Positions 1 to 11,583 of a stretch of 64,000 nucleotides of DNA are shown here, one piece after another. The stretch's first letter is position 1, and every line of letters starts with the position of its first letter. The notes under the pieces were generated by a model. It saw nothing but the letters and a program-made list of their open reading frames with translations, was not told the origin of the DNA and made no database searches. The translations under genes and the position numbers were made by a program. Origin of the DNA: Phytoseiulus persimilis (taxonomy: Eukaryota; Arthropoda; Arachnida; Mesostigmata; Phytoseiidae); contig CM075102.1 in assembly GCA_037576195.1 (NCBI GenBank), forward strand, positions 19,030,745 to 19,094,744. The letters run 5' to 3'.

Positions 1-3000
1 CGATTGAAGCAGGGCCTCAGGTCGGTAGTTTCATCCCGCGGCGTAGTCACTTCGATCAAGTTCCCGTTCGGCTTCAAATGACAGCTCTCTCGAAGGGTGC
101 ATTTTTCTATTCCGATCCAGCTCCCCTCGAGCGGTCGTTCCCTTAATTTAACTGTGCTAGTGTTCCTATTCTGGTTCTCCCCAGGGCCTATCCTTCCCGC
201 CTCAATCCCAGCCGTCGTCTCCTCTTCTCGTCCTTGAGCTCTCAGATCCCCATGAAATCCCCTCATTTCCCAGGGCATTCCCTCGCCACTCCCGGAGGAG
301 AGGTTTAACGCCTCCATACGTGCCGCAAGCAGGATCGGTGGCAGGTGGTTGAAGAGCTGCTACAACAACGGAAGTCGAGTTGGAATCCGGACAATCGGGT
401 GTTTTCGGTCGCATCTCCGCCGCACGCGACCCGGGAATTCCTTCGCACTAAACAAATTTGTGCCGGTATCCGGTGGTGGAATTGTTTCTGTTCCGCCGAA
501 CCTCTTCTTTCCGCTCCCCAGCCGCGGCTGCGCGTTCCATACCGGCCTTTTCGCGCCTGTGTTCGGTCACGTCGCCCGAGTTCCAGCGGAGGGTCGCCTC
601 ATCCAATTACGGTTGTTGTCGTTCCATAAATCGACTCCACTTCCACCTGTGACGGGCGGCGGCTGCTGACTACACACTATTAGGGGGGCACTGCTTCAGA
701 TTTCTGATCTCGGCCTCAATCGTTGAGACCATAAAAAGTTTACAGCCCTCTCGGACGGGCCAGCGGCGGCCGACGGGCCAACCTTCTCCGATGACGAGCG
801 CCCCGTCGCTTCTTACTGACTTAGGGCAAACCGACTCCCGTCCCCGGGACGATGGCTGGGAATCATTTTACGGTTGGACTTCCAGATCCCTCCGCGAGTG
901 GAGCGGACGTTAGCGGAGCGGGTGTTGGGCCTGGATGCTTTGTTCGGCCGCCGTCACGATATTCCCATTGTTTCCACGAGAGTGCTTCTTTTCCCACTTT
1001 CCTGTTCCTGCCGGCCAGATACCTGCCACGACAGGTGGGATGCAGCGGCAGCAAGAGCTGCAACAGGTGGTTCGAACAGGTGAAGTCGACGGGAAAGCGA
1101 TCAGGATAGAAGGCATTCGACCTCTCTGCAGAACTAACAGGTGGTGTCTCCGCGTCAGGAATAAGGGCCGAAAAGCCTCTCACTCTCTATGAGAGTCCTC
1201 GAGATATTCACGGCAGCGACTCGTCCGAATGTCCCGAGGAGGCCTCGGAATCCGGAAAAGAACGTGGAGAGCGTTTTCGACTTCGCTCCCCAGGAGAACG
1301 GATGGGAGCGGAGCATTCCCTCCGAGATTCACGTCATGGTCACGGAATTACCATCGGTATGGGCTCCCTACGATCTATCTGATATTGACGAGCAATAGAA
1401 TAGCAACGGTTACCAGAGGGATTCCTAGGGAGAGGCGGTGTCGGAAGCTAGTGAAAACCTTTCATTCTTGTACGTTCTCGAAGTACGGAACCAGAGTCCC
1501 GGTCTCGCGTCGCCGCATTAGCACGATGAGCGCCTACTCACTCTGATGCGTCTGCTCTATTCATGCCTCGACGTGAGCGTGTTCAAAAGTGTATGCAGCT
1601 GTCTGGTCACTAATTCAAGGATTAATCTTCCTGTGCATCATCTGAGCTTCCATTTGGGCTCTGGGGTAGATGAACAATTATCACGAGGCCTAAGTGAACG
1701 AATCGTCCGAGGTTTGTGATCATGTGCCTCCACACCCGCCAGAGAGGCTTGCAACCTATTACGGTCTGCATCTCCATCCGTCCACTTCTCTATCGTGCTT
1801 TAGAGCTCTCTCGTTATTTTGGGTGACTGAAGTCGTATCGACCGGAGTTGGCATGATGGTAAATGGGAAATCTCAGTACTATATCACACCTCTTCCTCCT
1901 CCACCTCAGACTGGCATGTGTGTCCTCGAGGCGTACACCGGATCCCACGAAGAAATCACGGAGATCGCAAGAACGGTATCGCCAAGTACCCACTCGACTC
2001 CGACCAGGACGCCTCTCCGTCCAACATCATGAATCTCAAAATCGGAGCCATATCCATTAAGTACAAAGAGTGGTATCCTGGTCTTGACGCGGCTGCATTC
2101 GTCGAATCCTTTGCTGGAGTCTTCCCGAGAGTTGACCGGCTTTTTGCGAGAGATGCTTGAGATCGTGCTAGGCCGAGAACAATGCGAACCAAGGAGAGCG
2201 TGACCAACCGCCGAGATTCTATGCGGGATTCGGGCTCCAGCCGAAACTGTTCGCTTCGTATGTTCGATAATAATCGGGGTTATTCGTAAAAATCCGACGG
2301 AGGGATGCCGTCCTTGGATACTTCTTGAAACGTTTTGTGAATGTCCCACTCGGCAAATTCACTCTTGTAGGAATGACTTCGGTGGGTCGTACTCGATGGA
2401 ATCGTGGACTCCCGAGCTGTCACAAGCGTAGTGTACGCTCATCCTAGTGACACACGAGACGTGGCTTACTGGCCCAGGCGGGGCTGGCTGGCTGACTGAC
2501 TATTCCAACTGGAATCCTCCCGCTCGAGAGGCTATGTTGCAACATCTCGTTCGACATCCCTCGTTGCTGCTTTTGGGCTGAATTTTATGCTCCAACTGAC
2601 GGAAACGGGCGAACTAAGCAAACCGAGCAGTGCTTGTCTGCTTGCGTTTCTTAGATAGACCGCATCTCGAACAAACTCCACTCGACTTGACTCTGCTCGA
2701 AAGGGAAGAATTTAGGCTGAAACTGTCAACTCTGAACGTTCAGAAAAAGGGGCGGATGCCGTGCTTTTGCGCTCAGCCGCACGTACGGTGGAAGACAACA
2801 GAGTTCGTGAGCATAAAATCACTCGCAGCGGTTGGCGATCGAGGGACATCGAGCTCCCGTTGAGAATATTCCAGAACTGGCTGCAACGGACGCCATAGCT
2901 CTCTGGGCACTGTGGAGGCAGTTTCATAGCGGATGGATCACCGCGATGGCCACCACGACGCTCCCACAAAAGAGGGTGCCCCTTCGGATATCCACCACAT

Positions 3001-4300
3001 CGTTCAAAGGCTTGGATCTTCTGCATTCATGAGCGCCGCGAGCTTCTGGCCGGCTCGTTTCCACACCCTCGCGGGTTTTGGAGCCGATTTTCGCAGGAAC
3101 TCACTCTTGCGGTCTTACCTCCAGCTCGTTTCCTAGGAAGCTCCCTCCGGGGATACCTCACTTCCAACAGCGAGGCTCTCGAGTACACCTGCTACCGCAG
3201 AATCCGACTTGAGTGTGTCAGGCGGACGAATTCCGTCTGGGACAGAGCAGGCCGCGATTCGAGCCAGCGGCCTGCCGGTCGATCTGGGCTACGCCGCGGG
3301 CAGGAGATCTCATTCAGCGGACGACAGGAGAGTGCAATACCCACGCAGAAAGAATGCCAACCAGATAACTACATAACCCCACCTCCGCCAGGATGGAATT
3401 CACGGATGATGAGGAGCGCACTAATACCACGGTCGCTTCCTGAAGGTCTCCCCGCGAAAATTCGCTCTGGCCGCCCTCCATACTCCACTCGGGATACTTT
3501 TTCGGGTCTGCGCTCCCCGAGTTATGAGAAAAGTCTCAAGGTTGCTTGGAAGTCTCAAAATCATGATCACGAGAGAGTTTACAAGAAGTCGATGCTCCTC
3601 TGAATGCAGCCGAAAACACAAGAATTTTTTACTTGTGAAACAGTCCCAGAAGCTCGATCCTTAGCCGCGTATCTGGAGCGTGTCTGGGATGAATGCAGCG
3701 AGCTCACTCCATACAGAAACGGTATTTCTGGGTACCGAAAGTCACGATCCGTCTCTGATGCCCCGTCTGACGCCGAGTCGAGAACAGTTGAACTGCATGC
3801 CTCAGTTCGTTCGGCATGCGGAAGCATAGCGATTTCCTCGCGATGAGCTCCTGAGCACGTATACCCGAGATGAACGCTGACAGCTGACATAGTGCATGAA
3901 ACAGCTTGCTCGGAGTCGCGAGCAATAAAGGTGATTGGCGATGACGCGCGCGTTTAATTCTCTCTCCTAGAAAACGCAGCCATCATGATATTCGATGTCT
4001 GGACCGGCTCCGTCTCTCCGGGTCGTTCGCGGCCGTTTCAATTTCCTTCTGTTGAAAGATGAACTACGGCTGTTCCCGTCGCTTTCCGCTCAAAAAGTAG
4101 CGGCGGAATTCTTGTGTTCAGCGGAGAGAAGGAATTCAGCCCCGTCCTCTTTTGAGTCTTCCTATCGGGACGATGACTGCCGCCGTTCTCCGTTTCCTGG
4201 ACAAGCGACCCGGGCCTTCGCATTTTTCAGAATGAATGAATAATCACAACTCCATTGCTCCCTCCTTATGAAGATCGTAGGCTGCGTGACTCAGAGTAAA
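1..4300. other. No supported gene
   Basis: I see no gene I can defend here. Several open frames of 60 to 147 codons overlap on both strands, but none has a recognisable domain, signal peptide or convincing splice partners. The sequence is about half GC with frequent CG dinucleotides. A distal part of the candidate gene that begins near 4.3 kb, or an unrecognised small exon, cannot be excluded. Confidence 0.5.
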
Positions 4301-4309
4301 CTTCGGCGC

Positions 4310-4448
4310 AGCTTCCGTCATTGTCGCTAGAGTCGGGCAGCGCTGCTCCGTATGTTGTTGGCGTTGTCGACGACGAGGGTGACGGCGGCGGCGGCGGCCT
4401 TGTCTGGATGAGCACAGATGGGACCAAGTTAGTTGCTGTTGGCATTGA
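4310..4448 (+). other. Candidate leader exon of the two-helix membrane-protein gene
   Basis: The right edge is a consensus donor (GA|GTAAGT at 4449). A strong acceptor lies 517 bases further on (pyrimidine-rich, ending TTCTACAG at 4965), so a short 5' intron at 4449-4965 is plausible. The plus strand stays open across 4309-4448 and includes an Asp/Glu patch followed by a run of Gly from GGC repeats. The phase does not allow that frame to continue into 4966-5117, so the exon is more likely untranslated. The opposite strand is also open here and would encode a proline run, so strand assignment rests on the splice sites. The left edge is not defined; TCAGT-like initiators are not obvious upstream. 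Confidence 0.25.
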
Positions 4449-4509
4449 GTAAGTTGAAGGGAAAGTCGAGCCGACGACCTCTTCCTCAGGAGCGGCCGGC
4501 ACTCAGGAG

Positions 4510-4562
4510 AACAGGCAGGCAGGCAGGCCGGCCGGCCAGCCAGCCAGCCAGCCAGCAAGCAG
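4510..4562. repeat. GCAG/GGCC/CAGC tetranucleotide tract
   Basis: Repeats of GGCA, then GGCC, then CAGC form a partly palindromic simple-sequence tract inside the proposed first intron. Similar GGCCGGCC cores recur at about 6000, 33640 and 44455. Confidence 0.8.
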
Positions 4563-4965
4563 ACAGATCCCTCACGCTCGGCGAAGGTCCTCTCCTGACT
4601 CCTGTCTCTCTCCCACGGCTGAAGGCTAGGCACGCAACAGTTTTCTTTTAAGTTCGTCCCGCTTTGTTGCTCCGTCACATCCTTGGCCTCGTCATCGTCG
4701 ACCGCGACAGTGTCAGTGTCGCTCGTTGTCGTTCTCCGCCGCCGTCGCCGCGGCGACCACCTCCTCCCAAACCGAAACCCGAGAAACAACAAACCCTCGA
4801 GCGAGCGAATAGCTGGGCGCTATGTGACATGTGGGCCCTTGGAAACTGTCTTTAGAAGACCAGCCACAGGCTGGCGCGCTTCACCGCCCTCTGGGGTCGC
4901 TGGGGAAACCCAGATTGACCTGGTTTGTCTCATCACTTGTTTGTTTGTTGCTGTTCGTTCTACAG

Positions 4966-5054
4966 TTGGTTCGCCCGTTCGTTCGTTCAAGAAGTTCGTT
5001 CGTCTGTTCGTTGGAAAGTTCGTTGAAGTTCGTTCTCATCATCAAGCAGCAACT
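4966..5054 (+). other. Candidate 5' leader with GTTC repeats
   Basis: This stretch follows a strong acceptor (AG at 4964-4965) and precedes the proposed start codon at 5055. It is full of imperfect GTTC/GTTCGTTC repeats. There is no in-frame stop between 4966 and 5055, so translation could begin further upstream. The ATTCTACAGTTGG-like sequence at its left edge could alternatively be a transcription initiator rather than a splice acceptor. Confidence 0.3.
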
Positions 5055-5117
5055 ATGTTGACGTGGATGGTGAACCGCAAACGGCAGTTGGATCTGGTGA
5101 ATGTAGTCCACCCCCCG
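5055..5117 (+). CDS. Candidate first coding exon of a two-helix membrane protein
   Basis: The ATG at 5055 has A at -3 and opens 21 codons (MLTWMVNRKRQLDLVNVVHPP). These end exactly on a codon boundary at a perfect donor, CCG|GTAAGT (5118). The next strong plus-strand coding exon, at 15717, also starts in phase 0, so the two join without a frame problem across a 10.6-kb intron. The encoded segment is short and basic and would lie on the cytosolic side of the membrane helices. It has no domain by itself. The alternative is that the downstream exon carries its own start at 15636 and this exon belongs to something else. The call rests on splice consensus and phase only. Confidence 0.4.
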
Positions 5118-6678
5118 GTAAGTTTTCCCTCTCCTGTTCCCGCGGTCGTCAAGCATCCGTAACGTTCGAGCTGAGATCGAGACCAACACGGGGAAGGTCT
5201 GCAGCGTTGTGTAGCGACTCGCAGCTGGCGTGTGAGACTCAACTTCGATATCGATGCAAGTTACAGCGGATTGAATGGCACTGTCAGCTGTTCCGGCTCA
5301 CAGATACAAAGCTCAGTCCGCGTCTCCTTGGACCGCTCGACCGAAAGCGCTGGACCGTTTTCTCCGAGCTCTCGTCGAGGGTTCTGGCGCCGGTATTCGA
5401 GAGTTATGCTCGGTCAGCTGCGAAATAGGACAATGAAAGTGAATGCGAGCGGAACGAGCGGGGAAGCGGAGAAATTCTCTCGGAGGATGCGCACGGAAGG
5501 CGAACGAGCAAGAACAAGCACTATCTATGTATACAGCTGGAGAATGTCCGTTATGCGTTTGAAGTCCTGTGAAAACCCTGGTCTGCAGCGGAGAACGATC
5601 CAGTGAATTTGTTTTCCGTTCGGGGTGGAGGGCGCTGACATCCGATGGCTGATCGATGAGATTACTTTTTTTTATGGGCCGGTGATGATGCTCCGAATAA
5701 ATGCCGGAATTTCATAACGTCACGACTCCAACACCAGGGACGCATCTTCTGGAGAGTCACGTGAAGCTCCATGGTTCTCCGGTGGCGCATTTCCGGAAGC
5801 GCGGGATGAGGTTTGCATCATGAGCGGAGCAAATAGTGCTTCCGTGAGTGAGGTCTGTTGGATGGTCTCGTACCTTCGCCTCTGACCTCTAGAGGATTCC
5901 GTTTAGGTATTTATTGCTCTTGAGGGAGTTGGAAGCCTCTAATATTACTCGTATTGTTTACTAGTCCGGGGCCGAGGTCGAGCAGCGAGCAGGCAAGCTG
6001 CCCGGCCGGCCAGGCTGCCTGCCAACGGCTTATCATGTTTGTGAATCGCGATTTGCTTGTTATCGGGTTGCGTTGTTCAGACGTGCGACGAACGCAAGTG
6101 GCTTTTAAGGCGGCGCGTGGCGGCTCCCGCGCCGAGAGCAAAGATTTCTCCTCCAGCAGAGCAGAAGAAGAGTTGATGCTGTTTCTTCCTCGGACGTCGT
6201 CGTACGTTTCGAGCTGTCGACAGACGGCGAGAGTCGCAACGCTGCGGAGAGCCCGACGCCGAAAGTTCGTCGGAAGAGATGTTCGCAAAGTGCCGTCGCG
6301 TGTTTTTCTATCGGTCCGTTCAGCTGGGCTCTGCTTGTCCGTCCTTTGGTCAGGTTGAATCGACTTGGCTGGGAGCCTGGGAAGGAGCGAGGTTCTCGAG
6401 TTGCACTTCCGGTCGGGTCGATCTCTCAAACCATTAGGCCAATCGAAAACAACAACAATAATAACTAAGTGAGTCTTTCGCTTTGCTCGCCCAGATTGGT
6501 GCCTGAACGGTGGCCTTTTTGATGGTCGCCATCGCACGGGCTGACGAGCTCCTGAGCTAAAGATCCCCGAAGCGGAGAGATCTTCGGAGACGCGGTAGAA
6601 GTACCGGAGGATTAGAACATCGGTGACAGAGGGGGCCTTCGCGCGCGAAGCCGTGGTAGAGCAATCTTGTGCGTGAGT

Positions 6679-7131
6679 TCAGTGTCAGTGAGCGTTTAGT
6701 GTGCAGCTCGGTGGGAGCGCGCACGCGAGGCCAAGGAACTCGCATAAAACACACGACAACTGATAAGGGAAATAACAGTGGTGATCAATGGCAATAAAGG
6801 AGAGCCTTGATTCAACAACTAGCACCTTGCACGTGCCAGCGTGTCCTCGCTTGATGCCACACCCCAAGAAATCACGATGTCAACAAGACCGGAGACCAGA
6901 TTGGCTACGACGCACACACCACCAACATTAGTAACGCTTCCAGCAGCGGTGACGGCGATGCCGTGCCTCGCACCCAATGCCGAGAACGGGAGAAGGAGCA
7001 CGAGAACGTCGAGCTTTAGGACAACAGAGCGTCGTGAAGCATGCTCAGCGGCAACTACGAACTTGGCAACACGGCCGGAGGACCCAGCGGCGACCCAACA
7101 CCGCCAACAGCAAGAAATATGAAGTGTGTCT
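6679..7131 (+). promoter_or_regulatory. Possible internal promoter, leader and short first exon
   Basis: A TCAGT initiator (A at 6681) with a second TCAGT eight bases later is followed by a long CA-rich leader typical of arthropod 5' ends. An ATG at 7041 has A at -3 and starts a 30-codon frame (MLSGNYELGNTAGGPSGDPT...) ending at a good donor, T|GTGAGC at 7132, in phase 1. In-frame stops lie upstream of this ATG, and a long overlapping frame begins at 6877, which would act as an upstream open frame. The phase does not fit the exon at 15717, so this would be a separate nested transcript or a leader of unknown use. No TATA box sits at -31. Confidence 0.25.
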
Positions 7132-7833
7132 GTGAGCCTGCCTCTGTGGGATATTGACTCTGTTGTTGGGGATTTACTTGGCTAATGCCAAACGGCCACT
7201 GAGCAAGCGGCTGCAGCTGTTCCTTCATTTGCTGGCTTGTGCTCCAGCGATCACCGGCCGTCGTCACCGCTGTCAGCGATGTCGACAACCACGACAGCAG
7301 CACCGACAGCAATGATCATTTATCCCAAACTTCATTGGCTCAGAGTCAGTGTTTGGCTAGTCTCTCCTAGCCGACAATGAAATTGGCGACATGGCCCTCG
7401 AATCGGTCGCGAAAGCCAAGGACAATGACACCAGAGCAAAGTCCAGCCATCGAGAGGAGCGGGGGCGGGCGTCCCCGGAGGTTCTGATCGGAGTTAAGCG
7501 GAGAGCTCCGCCGCACCCGTGAAATTCAGCCCAGCTGAATGTGGGCCCATTGACCCACCGCAGCTCCTCTGGGATCATGATCCGTTCTCGCTGTGTGTCT
7601 GCTTATAGCGCTTTCTCGATTAGTGGCCGGGTGGTTCCCCGCCGTTCGGCGAAGAACCAGTGACAGCAAGGAGAAAGAGTTGAGAAGGATTCTGAACGGG
7701 CTAACGAAGCGTCGCCGGTCCCTGAACATTCCTGCTCCGAGAGTGCTCAAACGTGTCAAAGAACTGAAAGAGTCCCGATTGAACTCCACGCAGGCGCTCA
7801 GACACTCAGCCCCCTTTTAAGGAGGAGACGCCG

Positions 7834-7856
7834 GTCGCTCGTTCGCTCGCTCGCTC
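7834..7856. repeat. (CGCT)n-like simple repeat
   Basis: Short tract of GCTC/GTTC/GCTC units resembling the GTTC-rich leader at 4966-5054. Confidence 0.75.
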
Positions 7857-8014
7857 GGAGGAACGGAAAGCTGTGCAAAACGATGAGTAAAAGGCTGAGC
7901 CAACCGCTCGAAATAGAGGAGACGCGAGCCAACGTCAAAGCGGCTTTCTGCGCATTAGCTGATGGGATTGGAACTTGAAGCTCCGTCAGTGCGCTCCTCT
8001 GATCTTGCCACGCC

Positions 8015-8034
8015 GACTGACTGACTGACTGACT
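8015..8034. repeat. (GACT)n simple repeat
   Basis: Five near-perfect GACT units. Degenerate GACT runs also occur at about 31240-31285 and 33600. Confidence 0.85.
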
Positions 8035-11000
8035 CCGGCTGCCCGGGGCTCTGCTTCATATTCAGTTTAGCGGAAGTTTTTCAGCGTTCCTCCGATTCAT
8101 ACCTCAACTGCTCCCAGCTGTATGCAGTTCATGCTCCTGGCTCGCAGTCGAGACAACGCACAAACGATACGTCACTGCATCGGGGCAGATAAATCCCGTG
8201 TTATTCATCGACTGAGCAAGGGTTTTCCCTGGAACCTGAGTCGGGCACGTCCCGAATCCTCCCGAAGGCCGTTCGGATCGAGAACCGTAGCCAGCGGAAT
8301 ATTCATTGAGCAACCAACCAAGCCACAGGAATCTCGCCCCAGATTCTCGTCGTTCGAGCACTTCGTTCGGATTTCAAATGCAATGCCTGCTTGCTATCGA
8401 GGATGGATCGAGGAACCTGATGAGGCGATGACGGAGACCACTCCGATGAGATTATCGGGGCTTAGAGCACTCGAATTCGTTGCGCACATTCAGTCGAATC
8501 TCCCCGTTCATCGATTGTTTGCGCGAACTTCGCATCCATGCCTTTCTCCTCCCTCGCAACAACACGCCAGCCAGCTCCAGGACACGTGATCCATCGTCCC
8601 CGACTGTGTATTTTGTATGGCTTCCCGGCAGTCTTGTGGGGTTGAAAAACTGGCTGATATGGCGTTCATTGACATCGAGCAGCCATCGGTTCTGGCTGGG
8701 TGTCGTGCACCGCATCTTGCGACCGCGAACGGCAGGACGCCCGCCGGGGTGGAATGCAGAACTTCCCCTCGTGCCTCCCCCAAATCTAGCGGGGTAAAGT
8801 TTCGCCCCCGCCCCACCCTGAAGGAGGTTCTCCTCTCTGCGTCAATCCATCGGGAGAATTATTAGTTCGCCGCTTGAGCGTTTCCCGGAAGTTATTATTG
8901 AGCAGACGGGACTCCGGCTGCATGAACGTTCGGCGCTGGGTTCACTTCCCTTCGAGGCCGGAGATCGATGTTCGCACGTAAGCGCATGCTGCGGACAAGT
9001 CATAGGCCATTGAACCGCACGACGCGCCACAACTCCTCATGCGTTCGGAGAAACGAATCTCTGCTGCTATCAATGAACCCACTGGAGAAGCGGAACCATC
9101 TACAGGCACAGCTGTTCCAGCGATCTCTGCCACTAGCCTCCTCGAAACGGAGTGCACACCGCTGTGAAGCGAGCTCCCGGCTAGAGCTCGTCGACGGAGT
9201 CAAAGAGGAACTTTTGCTCAGACTCATACTATCCAGCCACCGAGATAGTTTTATGGAGAAAATAGATCGCTGCTTTTGTGGAGCTAATCGAGATGGAAAT
9301 CGGAAATCGAACGCATCTGTTAACGACCGACGGACTCTCGACGATGCTTCCTTCCTCCTTGAGCTCTGCCCAACGCTCTCGAATCGAGTTCCTGGCAGGG
9401 GCCGCTTTCGAAGAGCTTTGTTCCCCTCCATTGGATTGGCTCTAATGAAATCGTTCGAAAAACATACGCACTAATGTCATCGTTCGCGTTCGTCCGCGCA
9501 CAGATCTTAACAGACAATCAGACGGACGGACGCCATTTGACGGTCTCTCAGGGTGAAAAGACTTCGAGAAGAGGTTCTGGATGAGGAAGAGCCCCTTCGG
9601 TCAATCGGGTCGTCGAGTTCCCTGCCGCCGACTTGTCTATCAAGCTCAAAGCTCGAATACGGAGCTGACGCCGAGAGAGATTCCGAAGTCTATCCGATGA
9701 CATCGAAGACTTCTGTGTCCGGAAGGCTCAATATTTCCGCTCGACCAAGGCTAATTCCGCGTCCCCGAGGGAGCGAGCGAGAGATATGGAACGAAAAATG
9801 AGACGCATAAAGTAAGGAAGTCGCAGATTCCGAGCTCGGTGACATTCTGGCACTGCCGCCCAGGGAGAAATGTCGGAGCCAGCCACTTGTACTCCCCATA
9901 GACCTATGAATCCGGACGTCGATGGTGCCAACCGCGTCGACGACATACGGCGTATTCGAGCCGTTAGTCAGCTCGCTGGTTGGCCTACCCGGCGGCCGTC
10001 AGATGCCATTAATAACTCTTGCGCCCCCAGCGAGGGAGCTACGTGATAGCAAATAAGAACACAAAAGGTGACCTTTATACTGCGGACACCAAGAAAAAAC
10101 ATCGAAGAAAAACAAGCTCCCGCTGCCGACCGCTGTTCGTGTATCGCGTAGCGGTCGCAACATTGTGTTGTTATCTTTCCCGCTGTCGCTGGCAGATCTA
10201 CGCTGAGCGTCATTCGATACATCGGCGTGGAATGCAACTTCACTGCGCTCTGCTTATGGAATCATTTTCGGGGAAACCGCGACCGATTCTGAGGAATTCG
10301 AGCGAGATTTCTATTCTTTATCCCCATGGGCGAAATTCGATCCACCGAGGATGTCGACCCTCGGAAGCGGCTCGACAGCGGCTCCTTCGAGCCGGAAATC
10401 GGGACTCTGACGAAAAAAACCGGCCCGTTCAGATTCCCTCTGATCGTAAGCCACTGGGTAGATCGCACGCTCTTCTGTTTGATGACTGAAGTTTGATAAC
10501 TTCCTGCGCAAGTAACATCCAACATCGTGAAATCCCTCCTCGATTCGTAGTACGCCAGATTCAGTGCTGTCGCGAAGACCACTTCCGAGAAACGCCTCTC
10601 CGAGAAGTCGCGGCTTTCGCGAACCTCCAGACCAAGGTCCGCTAACGAGCTCCGTGAAATAAATCCATTTCCGCTGTTAGGGTTCTTCTCGGCCACCTCA
10701 GCCCGTAGTTCCACGAGACCAAGTTTCGCTCGGCGACAAGTGGCTGAGCTCCGTGAGAGCGTCACCCGATAGGAATGATTGCAGAGAAAATTGACGGAAC
10801 GGGATTCCGCAAAAGCCCGGGAAAGCCAAGTGTCCGGGGGAGGTTCAGGTGTCCGAGAACTCCGTCCGCTCCTTCGTCCTCGACTCTCTGGTTGCGGTGC
10901 CACTCCTCGCGACGCGAAATCTCAATGATATTCTGCAGCGCGTCGCCCCGCATGCATCTTCGGCTCCCCTCGAGCCCTGAGCTCTGGGTATTCTCCTCCT

Positions 11001-11568
11001 GCCTCCTGGGAGGAAGCCCCGGACTCGTGCATTCCCTGCCGCACAGCTCATGATCAGCTGAAACTTCCGTGCCAGCTCCGAGTTTTTGTGCGGCGTCAAC
11101 AGCTTGTGACTCGCGGCAATCAATCCCTTCGTGGATCGCGAGAGGCATTTCGCGGTTGCTGCTGCTTCCCAGAGTCATCAAGATATACAACAAGTTTTAT
11201 GGCTGGAAGGTACGCGCGCGATCACAAAAACACAGCAACGGATTACGACATCGACGAGCCCTCCTCCCTGAGACAGACTCTTTCCTTACAGTGTCTGATC
11301 GAATCGCTCTCAGCGTATTCCGCACCGCGACGTTTTAAGGAAAGTTTCTTCTCGAAAAAGTCGATTGCGGAGCTCATTCCGCGATGAGAAACTGATTCGG
11401 CTTGATGGCCGATTGTGCTTGGAGTGCTTCGCGAAGTGAAGTACGAGGAAATCTCTGATGTTCTCGCAAGACGAATTTCCTGGTCGAGGGTCAATTAGCT
11501 CCAAGCGCTGAGAAATCCAGAGCAGTACGTCTGGCATGAGTTCGGAGAGAAGTTCATTTCCCTAATAA

Positions 11569-11583
11569 GTGTGTGTGTGTGTT
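11569..11583. repeat. (GT)n dinucleotide repeat
   Basis: Short uninterrupted GT microsatellite. Confidence 0.85.

Noticed and set aside
4244-4792. Minus-strand frame with Arg runs and a second with a proline run
   Set aside because: The runs arise from GGC/GCC repeats. The consensus donor at 4449 favours a plus-strand leader exon.
5911-6537. 208-codon minus-strand frame and 134-codon plus-strand frame
   Set aside because: Both are Arg/Ser-rich readings of CG-rich sequence, better explained by few stop codons in a promoter-like region.
7441-7500. A stretch resembling part of 5S rRNA (GATCGGAGTTAAGC-like)
   Set aside because: Only one short segment is similar; the rest of the 5S secondary structure and sequence is absent.
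10262-10903. 213-codon open frame on the minus strand
   Set aside because: Length is close to what chance gives in this sequence; no signal peptide, domain or repeat composition, and the overlapping plus strand is also open.
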